Positions 10,055 through 20,079 of a stretch of 64,000 bases of DNA are shown here, in pieces (position 1 is the first letter of the stretch; each line of letters opens with the position of its first letter). The notes under the pieces were generated by a model. It was not told where the DNA came from. It was given only the letters and a program-made list of their open reading frames with translations, and ran no database searches. This DNA comes from Pseudomonas oryzihabitans. GTDB taxonomy: Bacteria; Pseudomonadota; Gammaproteobacteria; Pseudomonadales; Pseudomonadaceae. The stretch spans positions 723,001 through 787,000 of the forward strand of contig NZ_CP013987.1 of assembly GCF_001518815.1 (NCBI RefSeq), read 5' to 3'. A program made the translations under genes and the position numbers.

Positions 10055-13000
10055 ATGATCGATCGACACGACTACGTAGCCCTCGAGTGGGTCAAGGGAG
10101 AGATCGCCGAAACCTTGCAGCAGGCCCGCAAGGCGCTCGAGGCGTTCGTCGACAACCCACACGACCGTAGCCGCCTGGGGTTTTGCCGGACCTATGTGCA
10201 CCAGGTCTATGGCACCTTGCAGATGGTGGAGTTCTACGGTGCCGCGCTGCTTGCCGAAGAGATGGAGCTGCTCCTGCAGGCGCTCCACGAAGAGCGGGTA
10301 GGCAGTTCGGACGAGGCACTGGAAGTGCTGATGCAGGCCATCCTGCAGGTCCCGCCCTATCTGGATCGGGTCCTGGAGGCCCGTCGCGATCTGCCGCTGG
10401 CCATCCTGCCGTTGCTCAACGACCTGCGTTCGGCCCGTGGCGAAAAGCTGCTGTCGGAAACCAGCCTGTTCTCGCCGGATCTGTCGGCCACGCCGCTGTC
10501 GCTGAGCGACGACGAGCTGGCCGACCGCGCCTCGCCGGACTGGCTGCCGCGCCTGCGCAAGCTGCGCCAGGCCCTGCAGGGGGCCCAGGTCGGCCTGTTC
10601 CGCGACCGTGACGTCCAGTTGCACCTGGATTACTTGCTGCGCGTTTTCGAGCACCTGGATCAGCTCTGCGCCGGCTCGCCCTTTGGCGCCCTCTGGCCGG
10701 TGGCGGCCGGGCTGACCGAATTGATGCAGGCCGGCGAGCTGGACAACAGCAGTTCGATCCGCGGGCTGTTGCGACAACTCGATCGGGAGCTGAAGCGGCT
10801 CATCAGCGATGGCGTGGCGACCCTCAACCAGCCAGCGCCGGCCGATCTGCTGAAGAACCTGCTGTTCTATCTGGCCAAGGCGCCGGTGCAGAGTCCGCGC
10901 ATCGCCGCGCTCAAGGCCCGCTATCGCCTCGACGAAGCGCTGCCGGACGCCGAGTTGGTGGGCGTCGAACGTTCGCGCATCGTTGGCCCGGATCGCGAGG
11001 CCATGCGTTCGGTGGTGACCGCGCTCTGTGAAGAACTGGTGCAGATCAAGGACAGCCTGGATCTGTTCGTGCGCAGTGATCGCCAGCAGGCCGCCAGCCT
11101 GCGCAGCCAGCTGGCGCCGCTCAAGCAGATCGCCGATACCCTGGCGGTGCTGGGCTTCGGTCAGCCGCGCAAGGTGGTGCTGGAACAGCACGAAGCCGTC
11201 GCCGAACTGGCCGATGGCGCGCGTGAGGCCAGTGACGCCGCCCTGATGGACATCGCTGGCGCGCTGCTCTACGTCGAGGCGACCCTGGCCGGTATGGTCA
11301 GCGGCAACGAGGTGGGCGATGCCGAGGAAAGCCGGCTGCCGACCACCGATATCGACCAGTTGCACCGGGTGGTGGTGCGCGAGGCGCGCAATGGCCTGGA
11401 GCAGTCCAAGGATGCCATCATCGAATTCATCGCCTCCCAGTGGAACCATGACCACCTGGAGCCGGTACCCCTGCTGCTGACCCAGGTCCGTGGTGGCCTG
11501 GCGATGATTCCGCTGGAGCGGGCCGCCGCCCAGGTGCAGGCGGCCAACGACTACATCGGCCAGCAGCTGCTGGGCAAGCAGGCCGTACCCGACTGGCAGA
11601 GTCTGGATACCCTGGCCGACGCCATCACCAGCGTCGAGTACTACCTGGAGCGCCTGGCGGAAGATCCGTCCACGCCCCACGACATGATTCTCGACATCGC
11701 CGACGAGAGCCTCATCGCCCTCGGCTATCCGCCCAAGGCGGCCAGTGAAGGGGACGTGGTGGAGGTGCCCTTGGCGCCCAGCGCGGTCGAGCCGCCCTTT
11801 GAGTCCATGGGCGAGGAGCCGGTGCCTGAGGAGTCGCTGGAGCTCACGGCCTTGCCGGTCGAGGAGCCCAACGACGCAGGGGAAAGTACCCTGTATGAGG
11901 CCGAACCCATCGTCGAGGACGAATTTTCGACCTTCGATCTCCAGGCTGACGCCGAGACGACGGCAGATGCCAGCGATGACGCCTTACCCGCCGCGCTGGA
12001 GGCTGCCGACGAAGAATCCGAAGAGCGGCTGGCGGCTAGCGAGCTGGACAGCCAGGCGCCCGTGACCACCGATGCGGAGGCGATCGCCGAGGTGCTGGCC
12101 GCACCGGTCGACCCCATCAATCCGCCCGCGGCGCAGGTGCCGAAGGCGCTGTTGCCCCCTGCGGCCGATGCCGAACCGGTCGAGGAAGAACTGCGCGAGG
12201 TCTTTATCGAGGAGGCCGGCGAGGTCCAGGCGGAGCTGGAGCGCTGGTTGCCGACCTGGCAGGCCGATCCCGAGCAGCGCACCGCGCTGAGCGAATTGCG
12301 GCGCAATTTCCATACGCTCAAGGGCAGCGGCCGCATGGTCCAGGCGCTGGTCATCGGCGAACTGGCCTGGGCACTGGAGAATCTGCTCAATCGCCGGTTG
12401 GATCATAGCGTCGATCACGGTCCCGCCTTGCAGGCGGTGGTCGAGCAGACCTGTGCGCTGCTGCCGGAGCTGGTCGAGGAATACGCCGAAGATCGGCAGC
12501 GGCAGCGTGACGACGTCGACTGGCTGGCCCACGCCGCCCACGCCTTGGCACGCAACGAAGCCCTGCCCGAACGTATGCCGGCCCCTGTCGAGACCTTGGT
12601 CGAAGCGGAGCTGTCGCCGATGGAGGTCGTCGATCAGGCCCCTTCCTCCGGCGCGGGTGGCGAAGCCGATACCCAGTTGCTGGACATCTTTCGCACCGAG
12701 GCCCAGGCCCATCTGGAGACGGTGCGGCGTTTCCTGGAGCAGGCCGACGCGGGCCATCCCCAGCCGGTTTCCGACAATCTCCTGCGCGCCCTGCATACCC
12801 TCAAGGGCAGTGCCCATATGGCGGGCAGTTCGCCGCTGGCCGAGTTGGCCTCGGCGCTGGAAAGCCTGGCCAAGGAATACAAGCTCGTCCATGTCCCCTT
12901 CGCCGAGCCGGAATGCGCCTTGCTCGCCCAGGGTGCGGAATTGCTGGAACAGCGACTCGCTGATCTCGACGAAGCGTCACTGGCCGCACCGCTGGCCGGT

Positions 13001-16000
13001 TCGGCGGCGCTGATCGAGCAATGCGAGACGCTGCTGGAGCAATTGAATCCCCAGTTACCGGTTCCGGAAGCACCCTTGCCGGAGCAGCGCGACGTGCTGC
13101 GCCTGGCCGATTTCCTGATGCCGGCGATGGAGCTGCTGCTGGAGGCCGACGAACGCCTGGGCGCTTGGCGCACCCAGGACGAGCGGGCGGCCTGCCCGGA
13201 TCTGCTGGCCGAGCGCCTGAACACCTTCGCCGATGGCGCGGCCCGGGTCGGACTGGTCGATGTGGAGCAACTGGCCGAGGCGCTGCAGGTGGTCTATGCA
13301 GCGGTGGCGAGCGGTTCCTTGCCGGCCGACGAGGCCTTCTTCCGTGAGGCCGAAGAGGCGCAGGAAGCCCTGATCAGCATGCTCAACCAGCTGGCCGGCG
13401 GCATGCGCGCGACCCCGGCTGAAGAGCGTATCCAGGGCCTGCGTGCGCTGCTGGCGGGCATCCTGGCCGGACTACCCATGGCGGCGAGCACCTTGCTGGC
13501 CGAGCCGGAGCCCGAAGCCCTTTTCGATCCGGAAGTGGCCACTCCAGTGGCCCCCGACCTTGCGCTCGACGTCGATCTACCAGCCGAAGCCGAAGTCGAT
13601 CCCGGGACACTGAACGAGCCTCAGGAGGCGCTGCCACCTGCAGCGGACGGCTCCAGCGAAGCCCAGCCGGAGCTCGCAAGCGGGGCAGACGAGTCAGCGC
13701 CCGTCGATGCGGTCGATCCGGAAATGCAGCTGATCTTCCTCGAAGAGGCCCAGGACCTGCTGGACAGCGCCGATCGGGCGTTGGAGCGCTGGCTGGTCGA
13801 GCCTCAGCAGAGCTTCCACCTCGGCACCCTGCAGCGCGATCTGCATACCCTCAAGGGCGGCGCCCATCTTGCCGGGGTCGTGCCCGTCGCGTGCCTGGCC
13901 ACGGAACTGGACGCCATCTACGAAGGCCTGCTCGACGGTCGTCTCGCTGGCGGTGCCGAACTGGCCGCGCCTCTGCGTGACGCCCATGGCTGCCTGGCCG
14001 CGCAACTGGAAGAGCTGGCGGCGGGTGAGCCGATCAGTGAGCATGCCGATCAAGTCGAACGCCTCCAGCGCATCCGCATGGGGCATCTCGATGACCTGGC
14101 AGAAACGACCGAAACCGAGTCGGAGCGCCTTCTGGGCGAGCCTGATCTCGCCGCCGAATTGGGCGAGCCGGCAGCGGATGCCACGCCAGACGACGAGTCC
14201 CAGGCCGCGGTGTCGATGCCCGAGGCCGTCGCGCCAGGCATGGACGAAGGTCCGGACGCCGAGTTGCTGGCCATCTATATCGAAGAGAGTCGCGACCTGC
14301 TCGACAGCATGGCGACCTCGTTACGGGCCTGGGAAGCCGAGCCGCGCAACAGCCTGGAACTGGAATCCCTGTTGCGCGACCTGCACACCTTGAAGGGTGG
14401 GGCTCGCCTGGCTGAGGTGGATGCCATCGGCGATCTCGCCCATGCCCTGGAAGCCTTCTATGAGGGATTGGCGCGAGGGCGAATCAAGTCAGGTGCCGAA
14501 CTGGGCGGTCTGCTGCACCGCTGCCACGACCGACTGCATCAGCAACTCGAAACCCTGGCCCAGGGGCAGTCCCCGGCGGCAGCCGAGGACCTTGTCGAGG
14601 CCCTGCGTGACTACCGCGGAGAGTCGCAGGCGGCAGGTGAAACCCCGACCGCTCTGGTGACGCCCGCGCCGATCTTCGATGAAGATACCGACGCGGAAAT
14701 CCTCGAGATCTTCATCGAGGAAGCGCAGGACCTGTTGGCCAGCATGGATGAAGCGCTGGCCCGCTGGCCGGCCGCACCCGAGGCGGCGGTAGACGAATTG
14801 CTGCGCTGCCTGCACACCCTCAAGGGCGGCGCGCGCCTGGCCGGTCTCCATGGGCTGGGTGAGCAAGCCCATGCCCTGGAGCAGCAGCTGGCCGAATTGA
14901 GGTCGCTGGCGGTAGGACTGGGTGAGGGCGATCGCGAGCGCGTCCATGACCTGGCGACCCAGGGGGTCGACGAGCTGCAAGTCGCGGTGGCCCAGTTGTC
15001 GCTGCCCGCGCCGGCTCAACCAACCGCGCCAGAGATACAGGAAGCGGCCGTCCAGACCGAACAGGACATCCAGGGGCTTGGCGACCTCCCGCTGGAGACG
15101 GACAGCGCCACCCGTGCGGAATCCGCCAGCACCGATGCCGAGGGCGAGGTAGAACTGCCGGCGGAAAACGCGGCGGTGGCGCCAGTCATGGTGGCGGACG
15201 CGGCGCCCGCGGCAGCCGTTGCCCCGCTGCCTTTCGTCCAGCGCCTGCAGCAGGTCCGCCAGCAGGCGGCGCAGCGGCGTTCCTCCCAGGAGCTGGTGCG
15301 GGTGCCGGCCGCGTTGCTGGAACAGTTGGTCAACCTGGCCGGCGAGACCTCGATCTTCCGCGGCCGCGTCGAGCAGCAGGTCAATGACATCGGCACCACC
15401 CTGGGTGAGATGGAAGCCACCATCGAGCGGGTGCGCGATCAGCTGCGCCGGCTGGATACCGAGACCCAGGCGCAGATCATCAGCCGTCACCATGAGGACG
15501 TGGATCGCGCCGGCTACGAAGATTTCGATCCCCTGGAGCTGGACCGCTATTCCCAGCTGCAGCAGCTGTCCCGGGCGCTGTTCGAGTCGGCTTCCGACCT
15601 GCTGGACCTGAAGAACACCCTGGGCCAGCGCAACAGGGACGCCGAAACCCTGCTGCTGCAGCAGGCGCGGGTCAACACCGAGCTGCAGGAAAGCCTCATG
15701 CAGACGCGCATGGTGCCCTTCGAGCGCATGGTGCCGCGCCTGCACCGGGTGGTCCGCCAGGTCAGCGGCGAGTTGGACAAGCCGGTCGAACTCAGGGTCG
15801 ACAACGCCGAAGGCGAGCTGGACCGCACGGTGCTGGAGCGGATCATTCCGCCGCTGGAGCACATGCTGCGCAACGCCATCGACCATGGCGTCGAGGACGC
15901 CGCCGGACGCCAGCGCGCTGGCAAGCCGGCCGAGGGCGTCATCAGTCTGGATCTGCGTCGCGAAGGCGGCGACATCATCCTGACCCTGGCGGACGACGGT

Positions 16001-17119
16001 CGTGGCATCGACCTGGATGCGGTTCGTCGCAAGGCCATCGAACGCGGCCTGATGACGGAAGACGCGGAACTCTCCGAGACGGAAGTGCTGCAGTTCATCC
16101 TCGAATCCGGTTTCTCCACGGCGCCGACCGTGACCCAGATTTCCGGGCGCGGCGTGGGCATGGACGTGGTGCACCAGGAGGTGAAGCAGCTCGGCGGCAG
16201 CATGGACATCCATAGCGTGCCGGGGGCGGGAACGCGCTTCACCATTCGCCTGCCATTCACCGTGTCGGTGAACCGGGCGCTCATGGTGCACGCCGGCGAC
16301 GACCTCTACGCCGTGCCACTCAACACCATCGAGGGCATCGTGCGGGTGACCGCGGCCGACCTCGAGCGCTATTACCGCCCGGGGGCAGGGACCTTCGAAT
16401 ACGGCGGCCAGCATTATGACCTGCGCTATCTCGGCCATCTGCTCGGCAATGGCCAGCAGCCCAAGCTGAGCGGCCAGAGCCTGCCGCTACCGGTGGTGCT
16501 GGTGCGTGCCGCGGAATACGCCGTGGCCGTGCAGGTGGATGCGGTGGCCGGCTCGCGCGAAATCGTGGTGAAGAGCCTCGGGCCGCAGTTCGCCGGGGTA
16601 CCCGGCCTGTCTGGCGCCACCCTGCTGGGTGACGGCCGCGTGGTGGTGATTCTCGACCTGCTGGCCATGATCCGCAGTCGGCGCCTGTCCGGTGAAGACC
16701 TGCCGCGCCCGAGTCCGACCCCGGCGATCCTGCCGGAGAACGCGCGGCCGCCCCTGGTCATGGTGGTGGACGATTCGATCACCGTGCGCAAGGTCACCAG
16801 CCGCCTGCTGGAACGCCATGGCATGGAGGTCTTCACCGCCAAGGACGGGGTGGACGCCATCGCCCAGCTACAGGAGCGCCAGCCGGACATCCTCCTGCTG
16901 GACATCGAGATGCCTCGCATGGACGGCTTCGAGGTGGCGACCCTGGTCCGCCACGACGCGAACCTCAAGGATCTGCCCATCGTGATGATCACCTCCCGTA
17001 CCGGGGAAAAGCACCGCGACCGGGCCCTGAGCCTGGGCGTGAACGAATACCTGGGCAAGCCCTATCAGGAAAGCGAACTCCTGGCCCATATCCATCGGTT
17101 GGTCGGGGATCATGACTGA
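10055..17119 (+). CDS. chpA: Hybrid chemosensory histidine kinase ChpA with multiple phosphotransfer domains
   Basis: A 2354-residue CheA-type kinase, the hub of Pil-Chp. Phosphotransfer modules, by candidate phospho-residue: His49 (HQVYGTLQ), a Thr module at Thr476 (LLTQVRGGL), then His753, His914, His1264, His1444 and His1587, each in an HTLKG motif. Between His914 and His1264 there is a degenerate helical module near residue 1056 (ERLNTFADGAARVG) without a His. The dimerisation domain starts about 1748, the ATPase N box is HMLRNAIDHG (about 1936), the G boxes are at about 1979 and 2030, a CheW domain spans about 2073-2203 and a receiver carries Asp2283 and Lys2335. It is about 120 residues shorter than P. 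aeruginosa ChpA, with the loss in the acidic linkers. AGGAG precedes the ATG at 10055; an in-frame ATG at 10040 is also possible. Confidence 0.96.
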   Translation: MIDRHDYVALEWVKGEIAETLQQARKALEAFVDNPHDRSRLGFCRTYVHQVYGTLQMVEFYGAALLAEEMELLLQALHEERVGSSDEALEVLMQAILQVPPYLDRVLEARRDLPLAILPLLNDLRSARGEKLLSETSLFSPDLSATPLSLSDDELADRASPDWLPRLRKLRQALQGAQVGLFRDRDVQLHLDYLLRVFEHLDQLCAGSPFGALWPVAAGLTELMQAGELDNSSSIRGLLRQLDRELKRLISDGVATLNQPAPADLLKNLLFYLAKAPVQSPRIAALKARYRLDEALPDAELVGVERSRIVGPDREAMRSVVTALCEELVQIKDSLDLFVRSDRQQAASLRSQLAPLKQIADTLAVLGFGQPRKVVLEQHEAVAELADGAREASDAALMDIAGALLYVEATLAGMVSGNEVGDAEESRLPTTDIDQLHRVVVREARNGLEQSKDAIIEFIASQWNHDHLEPVPLLLTQVRGGLAMIPLERAAAQVQAANDYIGQQLLGKQAVPDWQSLDTLADAITSVEYYLERLAEDPSTPHDMILDIADESLIALGYPPKAASEGDVVEVPLAPSAVEPPFESMGEEPVPEESLELTALPVEEPNDAGESTLYEAEPIVEDEFSTFDLQADAETTADASDDALPAALEAADEESEERLAASELDSQAPVTTDAEAIAEVLAAPVDPINPPAAQVPKALLPPAADAEPVEEELREVFIEEAGEVQAELERWLPTWQADPEQRTALSELRRNFHTLKGSGRMVQALVIGELAWALENLLNRRLDHSVDHGPALQAVVEQTCALLPELVEEYAEDRQRQRDDVDWLAHAAHALARNEALPERMPAPVETLVEAELSPMEVVDQAPSSGAGGEADTQLLDIFRTEAQAHLETVRRFLEQADAGHPQPVSDNLLRALHTLKGSAHMAGSSPLAELASALESLAKEYKLVHVPFAEPECALLAQGAELLEQRLADLDEASLAAPLAGSAALIEQCETLLEQLNPQLPVPEAPLPEQRDVLRLADFLMPAMELLLEADERLGAWRTQDERAACPDLLAERLNTFADGAARVGLVDVEQLAEALQVVYAAVASGSLPADEAFFREAEEAQEALISMLNQLAGGMRATPAEERIQGLRALLAGILAGLPMAASTLLAEPEPEALFDPEVATPVAPDLALDVDLPAEAEVDPGTLNEPQEALPPAADGSSEAQPELASGADESAPVDAVDPEMQLIFLEEAQDLLDSADRALERWLVEPQQSFHLGTLQRDLHTLKGGAHLAGVVPVACLATELDAIYEGLLDGRLAGGAELAAPLRDAHGCLAAQLEELAAGEPISEHADQVERLQRIRMGHLDDLAETTETESERLLGEPDLAAELGEPAADATPDDESQAAVSMPEAVAPGMDEGPDAELLAIYIEESRDLLDSMATSLRAWEAEPRNSLELESLLRDLHTLKGGARLAEVDAIGDLAHALEAFYEGLARGRIKSGAELGGLLHRCHDRLHQQLETLAQGQSPAAAEDLVEALRDYRGESQAAGETPTALVTPAPIFDEDTDAEILEIFIEEAQDLLASMDEALARWPAAPEAAVDELLRCLHTLKGGARLAGLHGLGEQAHALEQQLAELRSLAVGLGEGDRERVHDLATQGVDELQVAVAQLSLPAPAQPTAPEIQEAAVQTEQDIQGLGDLPLETDSATRAESASTDAEGEVELPAENAAVAPVMVADAAPAAAVAPLPFVQRLQQVRQQAAQRRSSQELVRVPAALLEQLVNLAGETSIFRGRVEQQVNDIGTTLGEMEATIERVRDQLRRLDTETQAQIISRHHEDVDRAGYEDFDPLELDRYSQLQQLSRALFESASDLLDLKNTLGQRNRDAETLLLQQARVNTELQESLMQTRMVPFERMVPRLHRVVRQVSGELDKPVELRVDNAEGELDRTVLERIIPPLEHMLRNAIDHGVEDAAGRQRAGKPAEGVISLDLRREGGDIILTLADDGRGIDLDAVRRKAIERGLMTEDAELSETEVLQFILESGFSTAPTVTQISGRGVGMDVVHQEVKQLGGSMDIHSVPGAGTRFTIRLPFTVSVNRALMVHAGDDLYAVPLNTIEGIVRVTAADLERYYRPGAGTFEYGGQHYDLRYLGHLLGNGQQPKLSGQSLPLPVVLVRAAEYAVAVQVDAVAGSREIVVKSLGPQFAGVPGLSGATLLGDGRVVVILDLLAMIRSRRLSGEDLPRPSPTPAILPENARPPLVMVVDDSITVRKVTSRLLERHGMEVFTAKDGVDAIAQLQERQPDILLLDIEMPRMDGFEVATLVRHDANLKDLPIVMITSRTGEKHRDRALSLGVNEYLGKPYQESELLAHIHRLVGDHD

Positions 17120-18131
17120 AACACACAATGCCCGCGTCGCCATCCTGGCCGACAGTCCGCTGCAGCGCCATGTGCTGCAGCAGGTGCTGGCCGACAATGG
17201 TTATCACGTCGTCCTCAACAGCGATCCGGAGCGCTTCGACGAAGCGACCTGGGCCACGGTCGCGACCGATCTGTGGCTGATCGACCTCAGCCAGACGGAG
17301 GAGTCGTCCCTAGTGGACGCGCTGCTGGATGGCGCCGAGGTGCCCATCCTGTTCGGCGAAGGCCAGGCGCCCGAGCGCTTCACCGATCCCTTCGCCCAAT
17401 GGGAAAAGCGCCTGATCGGCAAGCTCAAGCGCCTGATCGGCGATCCGGTGGCCGCGGTCGGCCCGGCGTTGGAGACCCTGCTGCAGGATCAGCCGCGACC
17501 CCCGCGCCTGGCCCTGCCCGAGCCCCTGGCCAACTTGCCGCTGCCGGCGGGCGATCCCGCACCTGAGGTCTGGTTGCTGGCGGCGTCCCTGGGTGGTCCG
17601 GCGGCGGTGAAGGCCTTTCTCGATGCCCTGCCCGGCGGTCTGCCGGTTGGCTTCCTCTATGCACAGCACATCGGCGACGGCTTTGCCGCCAACCTGCTGC
17701 GCGCGGTGGGCCGCCACAGCCAGTGGCACATCCAGAACGTGCGTCCGGGGGAGCCGGTGCGCTGCGGCGAGGTGGTGGTGGTGCCGACCCAGCAGGAGCT
17801 CACCTTCCGCGCCAACAGCGCCCTGGACATCGTCGAGCGTGCCTGGCCCGAGCCCTATACGCCGTCGATCAGCCAGATGATGCTCAACCTGGCGCAACAC
17901 TTCGGTACGCGCTGCGGCGTCATCGTCTTCAGCGGCATGGGTAACGACGGTACCGCGTCCGCGCCCTATGTACGGCGTCGCGGTGGCACCCTCTGGACGC
18001 AGTCGGCGAGCACCTGCATCGCCCCGAGCATGCCGGAAAGCCTGCGCGAATCGGGTCTTGCGACCTTTACCGCCGATCCCCGCGGCCTGGCCGAAGCCCT
18101 GGTGGCTCGCCTGGCCGAGCAGCGAAGCTAA
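17112..18131 (+). CDS. chpB: Protein-glutamate methylesterase ChpB (CheB type)
   Basis: A 339-residue CheB homologue that should remove methyl groups from PilJ. The catalytic C-terminal domain has the Ser in AASLGGPAAV (about residue 158), the His in YAQHIGDGF (about 183) and the Asp in FSGMGNDGTA (about 277). The N-terminal 115 residues look like a receiver that has lost its acidic pocket: ILADSPLQRH instead of a DD pair, although LIDLSQTEE keeps an Asp at the usual place. The start lies 8 bp inside chpA, implying translational coupling. Confidence 0.94.
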   Translation: MTETHNARVAILADSPLQRHVLQQVLADNGYHVVLNSDPERFDEATWATVATDLWLIDLSQTEESSLVDALLDGAEVPILFGEGQAPERFTDPFAQWEKRLIGKLKRLIGDPVAAVGPALETLLQDQPRPPRLALPEPLANLPLPAGDPAPEVWLLAASLGGPAAVKAFLDALPGGLPVGFLYAQHIGDGFAANLLRAVGRHSQWHIQNVRPGEPVRCGEVVVVPTQQELTFRANSALDIVERAWPEPYTPSISQMMLNLAQHFGTRCGVIVFSGMGNDGTASAPYVRRRGGTLWTQSASTCIAPSMPESLRESGLATFTADPRGLAEALVARLAEQRS

Positions 18132-18142
18132 AGGAATTTCCG

Positions 18143-18613
18143 ATGTCGACCACCACACCTGGCGCCGAGCACCTGACCGGTCTGCTGCTGACCCTGGCCG
18201 ATCGCACCCTGCTGCTGCCCAATGCGGCGGTGGCCGAACTGGTGCCATGCCGTGAGATCCGCCCCTTGCCGGTGCAGCCGGAGTGGTGCCTGGGTCAGGT
18301 GGCCTGGCGTGATCTGCGCCTGCCGCTGATCAGCTTCGAGGCATTGTCCAGTGGCAGTGCCGCGCAATTCGATGGTGACCGCCACGCACGGGTAGCCATC
18401 CTCAACGCCCTGGGGGGGCGTGACCGGGTACGTTTCCTCGCCCTGCTGATTCGGAGCATTCCGCGCTCCCTGCGTATCACCCCGGAACTGGTCGCCGCCA
18501 AGGTGCCCCTGGCAGCCCTGGAGCTGGGCGCCGTGGCATACGAAGGCGGCACGGCGCGTATCCCCGATCTGATCGGGGTGGAAGAGCGGCTGGCCGCTGC
18601 TGGCGTGTTCTAG
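18143..18613 (+). CDS. chpC: CheW-like protein ChpC
   Basis: A 156-residue CheW-domain protein with LLLTLADRTLLLPNAAVAEL near the start, LGQVAWRDLRLPLISFEAL (about residue 50) and a C-terminal IPDLIGVEERL. In P. aeruginosa ChpC couples additional receptors to ChpA. It starts 11 bp after chpB with an AGGAA ribosome binding site. It ends the cluster here: the P. aeruginosa genes chpD (AraC-type) and chpE (LysE-type) that follow there are absent, and the next gene is convergent with a 4-bp overlap at the stop codons. Confidence 0.92.
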   Translation: MSTTTPGAEHLTGLLLTLADRTLLLPNAAVAELVPCREIRPLPVQPEWCLGQVAWRDLRLPLISFEALSSGSAAQFDGDRHARVAILNALGGRDRVRFLALLIRSIPRSLRITPELVAAKVPLAALELGAVAYEGGTARIPDLIGVEERLAAAGVF

Positions 18614-19269
18614 TCCTGCCGGGTCAGGCGCATCTCGCCGTTTTCATCCGGGCTGACAGCGACTCCGCGGTAATCCGCCAGGGTCGGCAGGCCCAGCCCC
18701 AGTGGCTCGCGATGGGTGGCGGTGATGGCCACCGCATCGGCGCCGGCCGCCTTGGCGGCGGCGAAGCCGGCGTGGGCATCCTCGAACACCAGGCAATCAC
18801 CGATCTCCACCCCCAGCTTGCGCGCCCCGGCCAGGAAACAGTCGGGCGCCGGCTTACCCTGGGTGACGTCTTCGGCGCAGACCATCACGGGCGGCAGGGC
18901 CATGCCCGCTGCGGCGAGCCGGACCTCGGCCAGACGGCGCGAGGCGGAGGTTACCAGCGCCCAGCTGCCGGCCGGCAGGCTGGCGAGAAAGACCGCGGCA
19001 CCAGGGATTTCCTGGATGTCGGCGACATCGGCGATCTCCAGCTCGGTGATGGCGCGGGTCTCGGCCTCGATGTCGGCGCCGGCGGGCGCGAAGCGCTTCA
19101 CCGTCTCCACCGCTCGCACGCCGTGCATGACTGCCAGGACGTCCGCCGGGTCGAGGCCGTGGCCGCGTGCCCAGGTGCTCCAGGCACGTTCGGCGGAGGC
19201 CACGCTGGTGAGCAGGGTGCCGTCCATGTCGAACAGGAAGGCGGCGTAGGGGCGAGAGGGCAGGGTCAT
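18610..19269 (-). CDS. HAD-family sugar/polyol phosphatase
   Basis: A 219-residue haloacid-dehalogenase hydrolase. The nucleophile motif FDMDGTLLTS is at the N-terminus, motif II is VTSAS (about residue 111), motif III is GKPAPDCF (about 142) and motif IV is VFEDAHAGFAAAKAAG (about 166-181). The cap between motifs I and II is the small helical type of the phosphoglucomutase/YfbT-like subgroup, so a phosphate ester of a sugar or polyol is the likely substrate. I chose the ATG at 19269, with GGAG 8 bp upstream, over an in-frame TTG at 19281. It is 68 bp downstream of rsmE in the same direction and convergent with chpC. Confidence 0.85.
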   Translation of the reverse strand: MTLPSRPYAAFLFDMDGTLLTSVASAERAWSTWARGHGLDPADVLAVMHGVRAVETVKRFAPAGADIEAETRAITELEIADVADIQEIPGAAVFLASLPAGSWALVTSASRRLAEVRLAAAGMALPPVMVCAEDVTQGKPAPDCFLAGARKLGVEIGDCLVFEDAHAGFAAAKAAGADAVAITATHREPLGLGLPTLADYRGVAVSPDENGEMRLTRQD

Positions 19270-19337
19270 CCAGGGCTCCAAGAACTATCCGTAGGAAAGG
19301 GGACAGGCCGCCACAAGGCAGCGGCCCGTTAGGCCGG

Positions 19338-20066
19338 TCAGGGGGTTTGGAAATCACCCCAGAGTTGCTGGGCGACGCTCAGGGCCACCACCGGGGCGGT
19401 CTCGGTGCGCAGCACCCGTGGGCCCAGGCGCGCCGGCTGGAAACCGGCAGCGCGGGCGGCCGTGACTTCGGCATCGCTCAGGCCGCCTTCGGGGCCGATC
19501 AATAGCGCCAGGCGGGCGGGGCGGGCATGGCTCTCCAGCGGCTCGGCAACCGGGTGCAAGACCAGCTTGAGATCGGCGTCCAGCCCGGCCTGCCAGTCAG
19601 CCAGCAGTTGCGGCGGATGGATCAGGGGCACGCTGGAGCGACCACACTGTTCACAGGCGCTGATGGCCACCTGGCGCCAGTGCTGCAGGCGCTTGTCGGC
19701 GCGTTCGTCCTTGAGGCGCACCTCGCAGCGTTCGCTGACCAGCGGGGTGATCTCGGCCACGCCCAGTTCGGTGGCCTTCTGGATCGCCCAGTCCATGCGC
19801 TCGCCGCGGGACAGGCCCTGGCCGAGGTGGATCTGCAGGGGCGAATCCGGCTGGCCGGGCAGCGCTTCGGTGAGTTCGACGCTGAGGGTCTTCTTGCCCA
19901 CCTCGACGACCTGGCCGAGGTACTCCTGGCCGCTGCCGTCGAACAGTTGCACGGCATCCCCCGGCGCCAGGCGCAGCACGCGGCCCAGGTAGTGGGCCTG
20001 GGCCTCGGGCAGGTCCAGGCGGCCGAGGGCCAGGGGCAGGTCGAGGTGGCAGCGGGTGAGACGCAT
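19338..20066 (-). CDS. rsmE: 16S rRNA (uracil1498-N3)-methyltransferase RsmE
   Basis: A 242-residue SPOUT methyltransferase. The N-terminal PUA-like domain includes HYLGRVLRLAPGDAVQLFDGSG (about residues 25-46), and the C-terminal knotted domain has QKATELGVAEITPLVSERC (about 94-112) and the SAM-binding loops LLIGPEGGLSDAEV (about 189) and LGPRVLRTETAP (about 213). It methylates the 30S subunit. It lies 13 bp downstream of bioA in the same direction, a usual pairing in Pseudomonas. Confidence 0.96.
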   Translation of the reverse strand: MRLTRCHLDLPLALGRLDLPEAQAHYLGRVLRLAPGDAVQLFDGSGQEYLGQVVEVGKKTLSVELTEALPGQPDSPLQIHLGQGLSRGERMDWAIQKATELGVAEITPLVSERCEVRLKDERADKRLQHWRQVAISACEQCGRSSVPLIHPPQLLADWQAGLDADLKLVLHPVAEPLESHARPARLALLIGPEGGLSDAEVTAARAAGFQPARLGPRVLRTETAPVVALSVAQQLWGDFQTP

Positions 20067-20079
20067 GGCGGACTCCAGA

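Noticed and set aside
9995..16438. Long minus-strand open frames opposite chpA (561 and 649 codons)
   Set aside because: They are antisense to a clearly conserved kinase and have a composition typical of antisense frames, with no domain.
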